From: Zygnema cylindricum
Taxonomy: Eukaryota; Streptophyta; Zygnematophyceae; Zygnematales; Zygnemataceae
NCBI GenBank assembly: GCA_037447655.1
Contig: JBBHKE010000333.1
Coordinates: 62,001-126,000, forward strand
Direction of reading: 5' to 3'
DNA length: 64,000 nucleotides
The notes beneath the pieces were generated by a model, which saw only the letters and a list, made by a program, of their open reading frames with translations, was not told where the DNA came from and made no database searches. This document shows, piece after piece, positions 1 through 11,250 of this stretch. Positions within the stretch are counted from its first letter, which is position 1, and each line of letters opens with the position of its first letter. Position numbers and translations under genes: made by a program.

Positions 1-73
1 AGGTAATTATTTCTCTCTCCACCTCTCTCTTTCGACGAAAAAACATCGATGGAGAACAAAATGGCAATCAAAA

Positions 74-200
74 GTTAATTTTTCGACTCATGTCTATTAA
101 AAAGTGTGGGTTTAGTTTTCAGTGAAAGCTCTTATTTCATTTAAGGTTAGTTTTCCGACTCAGGTTTATCGGAAGTATGGACTTAGTTTTATGTGAAAAG
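74..200. repeat. Imperfect tandem duplication, about 55 bp unit
   Basis: Positions 74-128 and 146-200 are diverged copies of one unit. Both share a core reading gttar-tttt-cgactca and end in gtgaaa. They are separated by 17 bp. No coding or transposon similarity was recognised. Confidence 0.6.
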
Positions 201-255
201 ATTAATCCAATGATCCAAATTTAAGTTGCTGATACTAGTGAGTTACTGATGATTA

Positions 256-420
256 GGGTATGCTTTTTTTTTTAAAAGAGAGCGCCGAGATGGGATGGGG
301 ATGAGGATGGGGATAGAGATGAGGGTATGCTTTTTTTTTTGAAGAAACAACGCCGAGATGGGATGGGGTGGGGGTGGAGATGGGGATGGGGATGGGGATG
401 GGGATGGAGAGGCAGTGTTT
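256..420. repeat. Tandem repeat and GATGGG-type low-complexity tract
   Basis: Two copies of a unit of about 65-75 bp start at 256 and 323 with gggtatgc followed by a T run and then cgccgagatgggatgggg. The second copy runs into a gatggg microsatellite to about 413. The apparent proline-isoleucine ORF on the other strand is only a translation of this tract. The rest of 1-480 holds nothing recognisable. Confidence 0.8.
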
Positions 421-688
421 TGAAGAGAAGCAGGGATCTTCGATTGTGAGAGTCACAGCAGTGATCGATTAGTGTAGTGTTAGATTGTGATTAAACAAGC
501 CAAAACTTTTTTGTCTTTTCTTTCTTTTATTTCTTTTGTGCCGTGGTGCACACAACTTTTTTGGACTCTGAGTAACTCTTGTGAGCCTTTGTTTGTCGCA
601 ACGCAATCACTCATCGTCTCCGGAAATACTCATCAGTTTCTTTTATTTGTTTCTTTGTTTTTTCAAGATGAATGTTTCTTATTAAATT

Positions 689-802
689 GTGTTAAACAAC
701 AACAAAGCCTATCACGATTGTGGCCAGTATGGACATTTGAAGCGTGATTGCTCTTCATTGGTATGCACCCCTTTAGCTAACATTTTTTATTTGAGGTTGT
801 TT
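689..802 (+). pseudogene. Possible CCHC zinc-knuckle fragment
   Basis: A short reading frame contains CGQYGHLKRDC (C at 719, last C at 749-751), the second half of a retroviral-type zinc knuckle. The expected first cysteine is a tyrosine. It runs in the same frame into the integrase-side sequence of element E1. Between about 762 and 808 the sequence looks like GT...AG intron-type DNA rather than retrotransposon coding sequence. It could be the gag end of another copia element joined by deletion, or chance. Upstream 480-688 has an ORF with no recognisable family. Confidence 0.25.
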
Positions 803-805
803 GTT

Positions 806-3526
806 CAGTTCGGAGAAAGTGAAAACCTAAGTGACTGTAGTGGGTGTGCTCAAATTAAAGCACACAAGTTACCCTTCCCAAAGGAAGCCCCTTATAAAGG
901 AGAAAAGGTTTTAGACTTGGTACACATTGATATTTAGGGCCCGTCCAAAGTGCCTTCACCGGGGGGAAAGAGGTTTATGATGACAATCACTGATGATTTG
1001 TCTCGGTATTCTAGAGTGTATTTTTTGAAAAATAAATCAGATGCCCCACAAACTTTTAAGGAATATAAAGCGTGGAGTGAGGAACTCCATGAAACTGCCA
1101 TAAAGAGAGTAAGGAGTGATAATAGGGGAGAACATACCTCCAATCAGTTTGAGGATTTCCTTAGAGAAGATGGAGTACAACACCAAAAGACAGTCCCTGA
1201 AAATCCTGAGCAGAATGGTATAGCCGAGAGGTTAAATAGGACACTAAGTGATAGTGCTAGGAGTATGTTGTCGGATAAGAAGATAGGAAAGAGATTATGG
1301 GTAGAAGCAATGAACTGTGCTAATTATCTCAAGAATAGAGTTGTTACCTCGGCAGTAAAAGGCTAAACTCCTTATGAGAGATGGACCAGCTGAAAACTAG
1401 ATGTATCACACTAAAAGGTTTTCGGTAGTCAAGTGTTTAGTCTAGTCACAGATCGGTCAAATTGGAAGTTCGACCCGAAAGGAAAACCTGGATATCAACT
1501 AGGATATGATGAAGATGTAAAAGGATGTAGAGTCTATGATCTTAAGAGAGAAGATATAATATTAGTGAAACATCTAGTGTTTATTGATGAAGGGAAATCT
1601 ATAGATCCCTTTAAGCATACAAAAACAGTCAAAATCAGATTTGAGTCAAAAAATTATGATGACTTTGAGCTTCCTCACTATCTAAGTTTTCAATAAGATG
1701 ATCATCTTGCAGGTACAAATCAGGCCAAGGAGGATTTAGTTGTAGAACCCCTAGTGCCAACTCCAACCGAAGCGTAAGACGTGGTGGAAATAGACCCGAA
1801 ATTGAGGGATAGGGGAGAAGTCAAAACTGTTCGAAAGAATCTACGAAAGCCATCCATTCCGAAATCAGAGTTTGAGAATGGAAGGAGAAGCAGCAAAAGA
1901 CTGCAAGAGAAACAAGTTAACAATAAGGTAACCAAACTGTCTCATCTCGAAGAACCCCAAACTTATGGTGAGGCGATGAACTGTCCAGAGAGGAACCGGT
2001 GGAAGACAACCATTAATGAGGAGATGGCTTCGATTATGGCAGCTGATACGTGGGAGTTGGTGGACAGTCCCCTTGACAATAAGCCAATCAGGTGTAAGTG
2101 GGTGTTGAAATTGAAACTCAACCCGGATAACACCATTGAGCGCTACAAGGCTCGATTAGTGGCAAAAAGATTTACTGAAAAAGAGGGAATTGACTACGAG
2201 GAGACATTTGCCCCAGTCGTAAAGTTCCCCTCCGACCACATACTTCTCAATATGGCAGCTGTAAAAGACATGGAAGTACATCGAATGGACATCAAGACAG
2301 CCTTCCGACATGGAGAGTTAGAGGAGGAGATATTTATGCGACAACCCGAAGGATTTGTGGAGCAAGGGGAGGAGAGCAAGGTTTGCCGATTGATCAAATC
2401 TTTATATGGGCTTAAACAAGCGCCACGGCAATGGAATAAGAAGCTCGATGAGTTTCTTACAGGTTTACGATACATCCCGATCAGCTCTGATCACTCAATT
2501 TATTTGTTTGAAGACGAGGAGGGAATTATATTTATTGCAACTAATGTTGATGATTTGCTTGTTTTAAGTAAATCTATGGATAAATTGATTAAGTTGAAAA
2601 CGAATCTAAAAGGTAGATTTTTGATGAAGGATATAGGAGAAGCAAGGTTTATTTTGGGATTTCAGGTAGAGAGAGACACAGATAGAAAGATAATCCGATT
2701 AACTCAGAAGGAGGCCATTGGAAACATGTTAGAAAGATTCCAAATGGACAAGGCTAATAGTTGTACCACTCCAATGGAACTAAAGAAGGGAAGTGAGGGG
2801 AGTGCGGAGGAGGGAGTCATTATCTTGGATGATGAGGTAGGCCCTGAAGTGAAAAGATTTATGCAGACAATACCTTATAGGCAAGTAGTGGGCAGCCTAA
2901 TATATTTTATGAATTATACCCAGCCTGACATAGCGGCAGCTGTAGGAGTACTAAGTAGGAGTCTTAATGCTCCCAATAAGAAAGATAGAGAGGTAGCTAA
3001 GAGAGTTCCGAGATATCTCATTGGGACTAGAGATCTATGGTTGCATTTGGGTGGGAACAATACTGACATCACCACTTGGAGTGATGCTAGCTATGGGGAT
3101 GCTCCTATGAGGAGATGCACGTCTGGGTATGTATTGTATGTGGGTGATGGGGCTTGCTGTTGGAACAACAAGCAACAAAAGGTCATTGCTCAGTCAATCA
3201 TGGAGGCTGAGTACATGTCCTCTTGGTTTGCTGTAAAAGAATAAATGTGGGTCAAGTCTTTGCTTAGTGAGCTTGGTCATCATAAGAGTGGTGTCCAAAA
3301 AGTGTTTTGTGATAATCAGACTGCCATTGCCATTTTTGCCAATCCTAAACACCACTTTAAAGCCAAACATATGGACATTAGACTTAGTTTTGTTAGGGAG
3401 AAGGTAGAAGACAAAATAATCAGTTTAGAGTATAGACCAGATAGTGAAATGGTAGCAGATACGATGACCAAACTTGTGCCTTCCCCTAAGTTAATTTTTT
3501 GCGAGAGAAGTGTGGTCTTAAATTGA
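806..3526 (+). pseudogene. pol: E1 pol remnant: integrase, reverse transcriptase, RNase H
   Basis: One reading frame covers 2.7 kb with no frameshift but at least seven in-frame stops (935, 1364, 1391, 1412, 1694, 1775, 3242). Domains in order are the end of the GAG-pre-integrase region (DCSGCAQ, about 830), integrase core with RSDNRGE and NGIAERLN (about 1105-1240), integrase C-terminal region (1433-1690), RVT_2 reverse transcriptase (about 2040-2720) and copia RNase H (about 3070-3500). The RT catalytic YVDD reads NVDD at about 2542-2553, so the enzyme would be dead even without the stops. It should act in the virus-like particle to copy and integrate element RNA. Protease and gag are missing. 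Confidence 0.9.
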
Positions 3527-3537
3527 AGAGTGAGTAG

Positions 3538-3550
3538 AAATTAAGGGGAG
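3538..3550 (+). other. Polypurine tract of E1
   Basis: The purine run aaattaaggggag ends immediately before the LTR start TGTAGAAATT. The same aaggggag end is found before every 3' LTR in the window and should prime plus-strand DNA synthesis. Confidence 0.8.
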
Positions 3551-3726
3551 TGTAGAAATTAAAGGTTCTCTTTATATTTTCTATGTTTTCTTGAAAAGAT
3601 GTAATCAATAATTCACTTCTCAATTTTAGTTAGACTCTATAGAGAGAGAGAGAGAGAGAATCAAAGATATGCCATGGCTGCCGCCTCATTTAGAATTGGC
3701 ATACTGCGGTAGAGGGTATTTTTATC

Positions 3727-3790
3727 AAAATGCTACTCTAGAACGGATTTGAACCTGATACCTACTGGCTACGTATAGCCGTACACATTA
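3727..3790 (-). promoter_or_regulatory. Antisense tRNA-like module of E1 LTR
   Basis: On the minus strand GGTTCAAATCC (3755-3745) is a perfect Pol III B-box/T-loop consensus. It is followed within about 15 nt by TTTT (3730-3727), a Pol III stop signal. A convincing A box was not seen in this copy. Confidence 0.55.
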
Positions 3791-3821
3791 ATTAAGGCGC
3801 TACAAAACGATACACGTATGA

Positions 3822-4820
3822 TGCAACTCTGAGACATCCATTGGTACTCAGAGTAGATAGCTTACCAGAAGCCTCTAGGATAGCCTCAATCCCTTAGTCT
3901 TTGTATGAGTATTGCTGACACCTTGACAAAATACAGACTGACCAAACTGCACCTATTGGAAGAGCTGACTCCCATGAGTCTGCCACAAAAAGAATCCTTT
4001 GAATTTGCTCCCCTGAGCAGTTAATTATCAATGGTCAAAGATGACATTTTATACATGAGCACTATGGGAGAGAAGCTGCTACCTATTGTTTCTAAGTCCT
4101 GAACCCCTCTCTTATCCCTCTACTACTGAAGTACAAGACAAATCAATTCAGTGTACAGTACAAAAAGGTACTTGGTCGGAGTACTTTCTGTACGGCCATT
4201 ATACGACATGGCCAAGAAGACGACGTCTGCCATATCCGCGTTCGCCATGGTATGTCCCGGAGATGCCGCCATCCAATGTCATGTTGCCACATGTCACGCG
4301 GCGTGGTTGTGACCGCAAACCGCCAAATCGTCCATTTCACGATGTCGGCTTCTTCCTCCGCCGTCCGATTGATATCGACCTTAAATTATAGCCGTTTAAA
4401 ATACAAGCAGTACTTTTTGATGTGATTCTTTCTAACTATGTCTATGTGATTATAGTGCATTTGTCAGTTAAATGAACTTTCCTATTTTCATGCCTTTAAG
4501 TAGCTATCGTACCCTATATAATTTGACACAGGTGTTAGGCTACATGGTATCGACCCTGGGCTACTTGGACGGACGGTAGGTACTAGGATCAAATCCCGGG
4601 TCCGTTAACCTTTTTGGTAAGTTTAACAAAGGGCTACCTCCAAACTCTAGGAGAATCATAGGCAGCCATGGCTCTAGCTTCTTCTTCAGCCTCCAGTGAC
4701 AACGACAAGTATGGAGGCTAGAGAGAGAAGTTAGAAACAGGCTGCCTTTGCTTTTCCTTCCTCATTTTATATTACTTAAGAAACCTAAAAAATATATAAG
4801 AAAACAATCTAATTTTAACA
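3822..4820 (-). repeat. D1 3' LTR
   Basis: On the + strand it reads tgcaactct...ttttaaca. An antisense (here plus-strand) B-box match ggatcaaatcc lies at 4586-4596 with T5 at 4611-4615. A perfect 8-bp hairpin lies at 4688-4719 (agcctcca / tggaggct) around the conserved LTR loop. It is followed toward the internal region by ctcccttatttt, the complement of the polypurine tract. Confidence 0.92.
4536..4615 (+). promoter_or_regulatory. Antisense tRNA-like module of D1 3' LTR
   Basis: Reading plus strand (antisense to D1): A-box-like TAGGCTACATGG (4536-4547), B box GGATCAAATCC (4586-4596) inside an outer stem ACGGAC/GTCCGT, then TTTTT (4611-4615). The same arrangement is in the 5' LTR, with its B box at 9781-9791 and T5 at 9806-9810. 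Confidence 0.55.
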
Positions 4821-4840
4821 CTCCCTTATTTTCTAGTCAC

Positions 4841-7699
4841 TTTTAAGTTTAAGTCCACACTTCTCTCTACAAAATATTAATTTAGCAGAAGGTACATGCT
4901 TTGTTATCATGTCTGCCACCATCTCATTGTCTTATCTATATTCTAGACTTATTATTTTGTTTTACACGTTTTCCCTAACAAAGCTAAGTCTGATATCCAT
5001 ATGCTTTGCTTTAAAGTGGTTTTTAGGAGTAGTAGCAATTACAATTGCGGCTTGATTGTCACAAAATATTTTTTGGATTCCACTCTTAAGATGCCCCAAT
5101 TCACCAAGCAAGGATTTGACCCACATCAATCCCTTCACAACACAGCAAGATGCCATATACTCAACCTCCATGGTGGACTGAGCAATGACCTTTTGCTATT
5201 TACTGCTCTAGCAACAAACACCATTCCCCACATACAACACATATCTAGATGTACATCTTTGTATCAGAGCATCCCCATAGCTAGCATCACTCCAAGTGGT
5301 GATGTCACTATTTTATCCACCCAAATATAGCCATAGATCCCTAGTTCCTATGAGATATCTGAGGACCCTCTTAACAGCTTCCCTATCCCTTTTGGTTAGG
5401 AGCATTCAGACTCCTACTTAGCACTCCTACAGCTGCTGCCAAATCTGGTCTGGTATAGTTCATAAAATAAATCAGACTGCCCACTACCTGTCTGTATGGG
5501 ATATTCTGCATAAACCTCTTCTCTTCTGGACCTAGTTCATCATCTAGAATTAGGATGTCTCCTTCCTCACTCCCCTCTCTTCCCTTGTTTAGATCCAAGG
5601 GAGTTGTACAACTGTTGGCTTTGTCTATCTGAAATTTTTCCAATATGTTTCCAATTGCCTCTTTTTGAGTTAGTCTAATTATTCTCTTTTCTCTATCTCT
5701 CTCTTCTTCTATTCCCAAAATATATCTTGCTTCCCCCATGTCCTTCATCTCAAACCTTCCCTTCAGATCTGTTTTTAGTTTTTTGATTTTCTTCATTGAC
5801 TTACTCAGAACAAGCAAATCATCAACGTAAATTGGAATAAAAATGACATCTTTTTCATCTTCAAAAACATAAATTGAATGACTTGAACTGATCGAAATGT
5901 ATCCCAGACCAGTAATGAACTCATCAAGTTTCTTGTTTCACTGTTGGGCGCCTGTTTCAAACCATAAAGAGATTTGATCAGCCGACATATCTTGCTTTCT
6001 TCTCCTTGTTCCACGAATCCTTCAGGCTGTTGCATGAAGATTTCCTCCTCGAGTTCTCCGTGCAAGAAGGCAGTTTTGATGTCCATCTGGTGTACTTCAA
6101 TGTCTTCTACAGCTGCCAGATTGAGAAGTATCTGGACCGAGGGAAATCTGACGACCGGAGTAAAGGTTTCTTCATAGTCTATTCCCTCTTTCTGAGTAAA
6201 ACCTTTGGCCACTAACCAGGCCTTGTACCGCTTAATAGTATTGTTAGGATTCAGTTTTTATTTGAAAACCCACTTACATCCAATTGGTTTGCGATTAGGT
6301 GGGCAGTCCACCAACTCCCATGTATGAGCCGCCATGATTGAAGCCATCTCTTCGTTGATGGCCGTCTTCCACCGGTTTCTCTCCGGGCAGTTCATTGCCT
6401 CTCCATATGGTTGAGGTTCATCCGGGTGAGAGAGTTCGATTACCTTGTTGTTAACTTGTTTCTTTTGAAGGCATTTGTTGCTTCTTCTTCCTCCCTCAAA
6501 ATATGTGGCCGGAATAGATGGTTCACGTGGATTCTTTCGAATCACCTCAACTTCTCCCCTGTCCCTCGGATCCATATCCGTTTCCACCACGTTTTCCGCT
6601 TCAAGTATAGGTGTCACCGGTGTTTCCAAGTCTTTCTCGGTCTGTTTTGAGCCTACAAGGATATCTTCTTCTTGGAGACCCGGATAGTTAGGAAGGTGAA
6701 AGTCACTAGAATTATCTGACTCAAATCAATTCTGACTGACTTTGAGGATTTGAAGGGATCTACCGACTTCCCTTCATCCATAGCTACCAGGTGCTTTACT
6801 AGAACTATATCTTCTCTTTTTAGATCATACACTCTATACCCTTTTACATCCTCATCATATCCTAACATGTATCCGGGTTTCCCTTTAGGATCTAGTTTCC
6901 AGTTAGATCTATGTGTATCTAAACTGAAGATTTTACTACCGAAAACCTTTAAGTGAGATAGATTTGGTTTTTGGCCGGTCCATCTCTCATATGGAGTTTG
7001 GTCTTTCACCGCCGAAGTAAGTACTCTATTTCTCAAATAATAAGCACAATTCATAGCTTCGGACCAAAATCTTTTTCCTATCCTTTTTTTTCTGACAACA
7101 TACTCTGTGCATTATCATTCAGTGTCCTATTCAATCTTTCGGCAACACCATTCTGTTTCGTGTTTTGCGGAACTGTCTTTTGATGTTGCACACCATCCTC
7201 TTTTAAGAACTCCTCAAACTGATTAGAGGTGTATTCCCCTCTATTGTCACTACTTCTTTATTGAAGTTTGGTGAAGCTTCACGGCCTATGCTTTATATTG
7301 TTTGAAATACTCCGGAGTTTCTGATTTGTTTTTTAGAAAGTATACCCGAGAGTACTGAGACCAATCATCGTTAATGGTTAGCATAAATCTTTTTCCTCCG
7401 GGTGATGGCACTCTTGCCGGTCCCCAAATGTCTGTGTGTACCAAATCAAAAACTTTTTCTCCTTTATAAGTAGCTTCCTTTGGAAATGGTAATCTGTGTG
7501 CATTACCTTGAGCACACCTACTGCAATCATTTAAATTCTCATTTTCCCCAAAACTTATCCCTTCAACTACTCCCATTTTTTTCATCCCTTTTAGCTTTTC
7601 TAGATTCACATGCCCAAGTCTCTTATGCCACAACTTAATATCATTGAAACTAGTATAGTAAAGTTTGAGTTTTTCATTACTTAAAGAAAGCCTGAACAT
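4841..7699 (-). pseudogene. pol: D1 pol remnant: integrase, RT, RNase H
   Basis: Reading the minus strand: HKRLGHVNLEKL and CSRCAQG (7620-7520) are the integrase zinc-binding region, then the integrase core with NGVAERLN (about 7150) across stops and a frameshift near 7255. The integrase C-terminal part is 7054-6653 and the RT runs from about 6350 to 5500. A 1-nt loss near 5942 breaks the QAPRQW block, but the catalytic YVDD is intact at about 5819-5833. RNase H is broken by stops between 5383 and 5171 and resumes in 5171-4962 (DNQAAI, HHFKAKHMDIR-type block). All domains are present, so this was once an autonomous element and is now dead. Confidence 0.88.
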
Positions 7700-7779
7700 T
7701 CATTGGCTACCTTTTTCAGCAGTGAAGTACACATTCTCCTCAAAGTTAGCTGTTAAAAATCCTTTTCCGATGCTAGTTT

Positions 7780-9035
7780 CAAAATCCTTTATCGTCTAAT
7801 ACAGATGTAGAGATAAGGTTTTTGTTTAACTCTGGAATAAACAATACATCGGAGAACGTAACTATTTAGGTTTTTCCCTCCAATACGACTTTTAGATCTA
7901 CCGATCCTACATTAGTAGTGGTTACTACCATCCCATCCCCATATTCAATCTCTACTATAGGGATCTTTCTTAGCTTAGTAAATAGATGCTTATCCTTGCA
8001 CATTTGCATGGATGCACCTGAATCCACAATCCAACCCCCTTCACCTTTCAGACCCCCGAAAGCACATTTCCGCTTCCGTGGAATTTCGACTTATGTCTTT
8101 GCTCCAATTAACGTTCGCCCTCTCATCGGATTCTCCTAGTACAGGAAAGCCTCTTACTGGACCCGGTTCCCTTTTATCCGAAGCTATCATTGGTATAATG
8201 TCCTATTTCAGAATTATAGCCCCTTTACCTTTGCTCGACTATCGATTACGCCCATTTTCCTATGGCCTCCAGGCTTCCTGACTTTCTCCACCGCCCCGCC
8301 AACGCTGTCCACTTCTCCGGATGATCGGTTTTTGACGAGATCATTCCAATATCAAATCATAACCCCTAGGTCCTTTATAATCACCCGGTTCACATTGCCC
8401 ATACTATCTCAGGTTTCAGAGGAAAACTTTTCCTTCGTTTATACTTTTTTCAAGATACCAACCCATGAAGAGTATACTACCATTGCGAAATCATTCTCTC
8501 CTCTGTGAAAGTATGCATTGATCCTTTGATCTACTAGCTTTTGTTCCTGAATAGTACCGCTCTAGTACATCTTTATAAGGGCATCCCACAGATTCGATGC
8601 CTTTTCCACCTGCAAATGAGGACATGCGAGTCCTTGTGTGAGATGACAGAGGACAAAATACTTGGCCGCCATGTTGTTGTAGTCATAGGTATCGATGTCA
8701 TCCTCCTCATTCCTCGGAATATGAGACATGAAAACAGATCCGGTTGCTATAGGTGTGGTTTTCTCTTTTTCTTTCCCCTTTTCTATCACGATGCTTTCTC
8801 TGTCTTCTGAGTCTTCTGATGGCGGTGGATGTGGCTTCCTACCAAATGTGCTTCCTCCAAACCCTGGAGGGATAGCAGGACTAGATGAGCGCTTTACTCG
8901 CCCACTCACTATTCCCCAAAATCTTTTCTCACATAGGGCTCCTATCATCATACTCTCCCAGTAGATGAACCATGTCCCATTAAATATGGGCACCCTAGAG
9001 GGTGGGCCCATAACCTGCAACTCTGAGACCTCCAT
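7780..9035 (-). pseudogene. gag: D1 gag and protease remnant
   Basis: The gag start is ATG at 9035-9033, inside the LTR end, reading MEVSELQVMGPPSRVP, which is shared with families A-C. The frame stays open to a stop at 8562. From about 8500 to 8140 the sequence no longer resembles the gag middle or the zinc knuckle of the other elements. Similarity returns at about 8100 with KCAFGGLK and the protease motif WIVDSGAS (DSG at 8013-8027, intact). Gag would form the particle and protease would cut the polyprotein. The odd middle segment is discussed in the findings. Confidence 0.8.
9001..9015 (-). other. Primer-binding site of D1 (half-tRNA-iMet type)
   Basis: Minus strand GGTTATGGGCCCACC directly abuts the 5' LTR. 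It is complementary to the anticodon arm of plant initiator tRNA-Met, not to a tRNA 3' CCA end. It is also read in frame as gag codons V-M-G-P. Confidence 0.8.
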
Positions 9036-10014
9036 TGGTACACAGAGTAGGCAGCTTACCAAAAGCCTCTAGGATAACCCCAATCCCTTAGTCTTTGTAT
9101 GAGTATTGCTGACACCTTGACAAAATACAGACTGACCAAATTGCAACCCTTAGAAGAGCTGACTCCCCTGAGTCTGCCATAAAAAGAATCCTTTGAATTT
9201 GCTCCCCTGAGCAATAAATTATCAATGGTCAATGATGACCTTTGATACAGGAGCACTCTGGGAGAGGAGCTGCTACCTATTATTTCTAAGTCCTGAACCC
9301 CTCTCTTATCCCTTCACTACTGAAGTACGGATCCAATCAATTCAATGTACAGTACTGAATGGTACTTGGTCCGGAGTACTTTCTGTACGGCCATTCTAGG
9401 ACATGGACAATAAGACGACGTCCGCCATATTCGGGTTCGCCATGGTATGTTCCGGAGATGCCGCCATCCAATGTCATATTGCCACGTGTCACCCAACGTG
9501 GTTGTGACCACAAACCGCCAAATCGTCCATTCCGCAATGTCGGCTTCTTTTTCTGCAGTTCGATTGATATCGACCTTAATTTATAGCCGTTTAAAATACA
9601 AACAGTACTTTTGGATGTGATTCTTTCTAACTATGTCTATGTGATTATGGTTCTTTTGTAAGTTAAATGAACTTTCCTATTTTCGCGTCTTTAAGTAGCT
9701 ATCGTACCGTATATACTTTGACGAAGGTGTTAGGCTACATGGTAACGACCTTGGGCTACTTGGAGGGACGGTAGGTACCCGGATCAAATCCTGGGTCCGT
9801 TAACCTTTTTGGTAAGTTTAACAAAGGGCTGCCTCCTGACTCTAGGAGAAGTATAGGCAGCAATGGCTGATGTTTTTCTTCAGCTTCTAGTGACTACGGC
9901 GAGTATGGAGGCTAGAGAGAGAAGTTAGAAGCATTCTGCCTCTGCTTTTCCTTCCTCATTTTAGATTACTTAAAAAACCTAAAAAATACATAAGAAAACC
10001 TTTTAATTTCAACA
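9016..10014 (-). repeat. D1 5' LTR
   Basis: This 999 bp repeat reads on the + strand tgcaactct...tttcaaca and is the partner of 3822-4820. B box at 9781-9791, T5 at 9806-9810. The gag ATG lies inside it at 9035-9033. Confidence 0.92.
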
Positions 10015-10682
10015 TATGAAGTTTGAATTGTACTTAAATTTTGGCACATTGGCTAAAATCATACCAAATTGACGAAAAGGCGCATATGAAACAATTCATC
10101 CATGAACGCGAATCCAAATTGTGTAAATTAATTTGATCCAACGGTCGTTGTTGCAGCTGCCACTTGGAATGAGTTTTTGGCGGCCTTTGGAGATAGCGTC
10201 ACGTGATGTTATGTGGCGCTACGTTTTTGGATGTCCTGGAAGATGGGAGAAGGAACCATGGCTCCCGATTTGATAGGTGTTAATTTGAAGGCCATGTCGT
10301 ACAATGGTTGTACAATAAGTACATCGGCCACTGTACTTTCTTGAACTATATGGTGTTCCTATTGGACTATGGTTTAGTAGTAGGTATACGTGAGTAGGTA
10401 GACCAAGAGTTAGGCAAATTTAGGTACCTCTCTCTAACAGAGCTTGTAAATATAAAGGTCAACTTTGACTTGGCATAACTTACTGCTCCGAGGAGCAAAT
10501 TCAAAGATTATTTTTGGAATAGACTCAAGGGAGTCTTTTCTTCATAGGGGTGAAGGCGGTTAGAGTATTTTGTCTTCCAGGGTGGCAGTTATTCTTGTCG
10601 AAATACATACGGGTCAGGGTTATCCTAAGGGCTTCGTGTGAGCTGCCCATTCTAAGGACATATGGAGGTCTCAGAATTCCAC

Positions 10683-11250
10683 CCTATCTACTGAAGTACG
10701 AACCAATCACATAACTTTATGGTACAGAAAGGTACGACGGCCGATGTACTTTGTGTTCGGCTTGTGTACATGAGGCCATCGAGTGGACACGTGTCCACTT
10801 TTAACTCGTTCTTCTGTTCTCCGGAATTCCCGCGACCGAATGTTATCTCTCCACGTTTTGCCAGGTCACGCCATGTCCACAAACCGCCAAGGTGACCATT
10901 CAGCGATTTCAGCAATGATATGTGCCGTCGGATTACAAACCGACATTCAATATTATCCATCGAAACAAATATCCGATTCATTTGTTTCGTGCGAGATAAT
11001 GTTTCGCACTATATAATACTTGGTTTTATGTTGTTTCATTTGTCATTCCATTAATCGGATATAGGGTCAAAACACAGTTTAAATAAATATCACACCTTAT
11101 GTATTTCAACAAAATTCTACGACTCATCGAATAGAGCTGACGGCTCCGCCTCGCTCTACCGGTCGGAGGTTTTATTTTTGCCTGACTCAACCTTTTCTTG
11201 AAGAGTGACATAATCACTCTTTAGTCGTGCTTGCTGAACTAGGACAGCCA
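10683..11250 (-). repeat. Partial family-B LTR, reversed
   Basis: It matches the reverse complement of family-B LTRs from the U3 block near ctactgaagtacg to the gacagccat block. Both ends are missing: the left abuts the E1 LTR end and the right abuts B1. Its B-box region (about 11155-11180) is mutated beyond recognition. Confidence 0.75.

Larger units (their letters stand above)
3822..10014 (-). mobile_element. Complete copia element D1 (TSD tatga)
   Basis: Two LTRs of 999 bp each flank a 4.2 kb internal region on the minus strand. The 5-bp duplication tatga (3817-3821 and 10015-10019) marks insertion into the E1 3' LTR. PBS, gag start, protease, integrase, RT, RNase H and polypurine tract are all in the expected order, but the reading frames are broken many times. 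The LTRs differ at many scattered positions, so it is not a recent insertion. Confidence 0.92.
803..10680 (+). mobile_element. Copia element E1, 5'-truncated, interrupted by D1
   Basis: The left end is missing. Recognisable sequence starts just before the integrase zinc-binding region and runs through pol, a polypurine tract and a 3' LTR beginning at 3551. The LTR is split at 3821/10015 by complete element D1 and continues to about 10680, where it ends in a gag-start-like block ggaggtctcagaa. The right flank is a reversed family-B LTR piece. This LTR differs from families A-D in most of U3, so it is given its own family, E. Confidence 0.75.
3551..10680 (+). repeat. E1 3' LTR (3551-3821 and 10015-10680), split by D1
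   Basis: The LTR starts with TG directly after the polypurine tract. An AG microsatellite lies at about 3641-3659. An antisense B-box match lies at 3745-3755 with a T4 run (minus strand) at 3727-3730. The right part holds a TATA-like block at 10445-10457 (tgtaaatataaagg), the inverted repeat ggtcaactttgac just after it, and a GACTC..GAGTC hairpin block. It ends near 10680 at a decayed gag-start block. Confidence 0.75.

Noticed and set aside
253-456. Proline-rich protein on the minus strand
   Set aside because: It is a translation of the GATGGG low-complexity tract with no other coding evidence.
3641-3659. GAGA-type regulatory site in the E1 LTR
   Set aside because: It is a plain AG microsatellite, not shared with other LTR families at that place.
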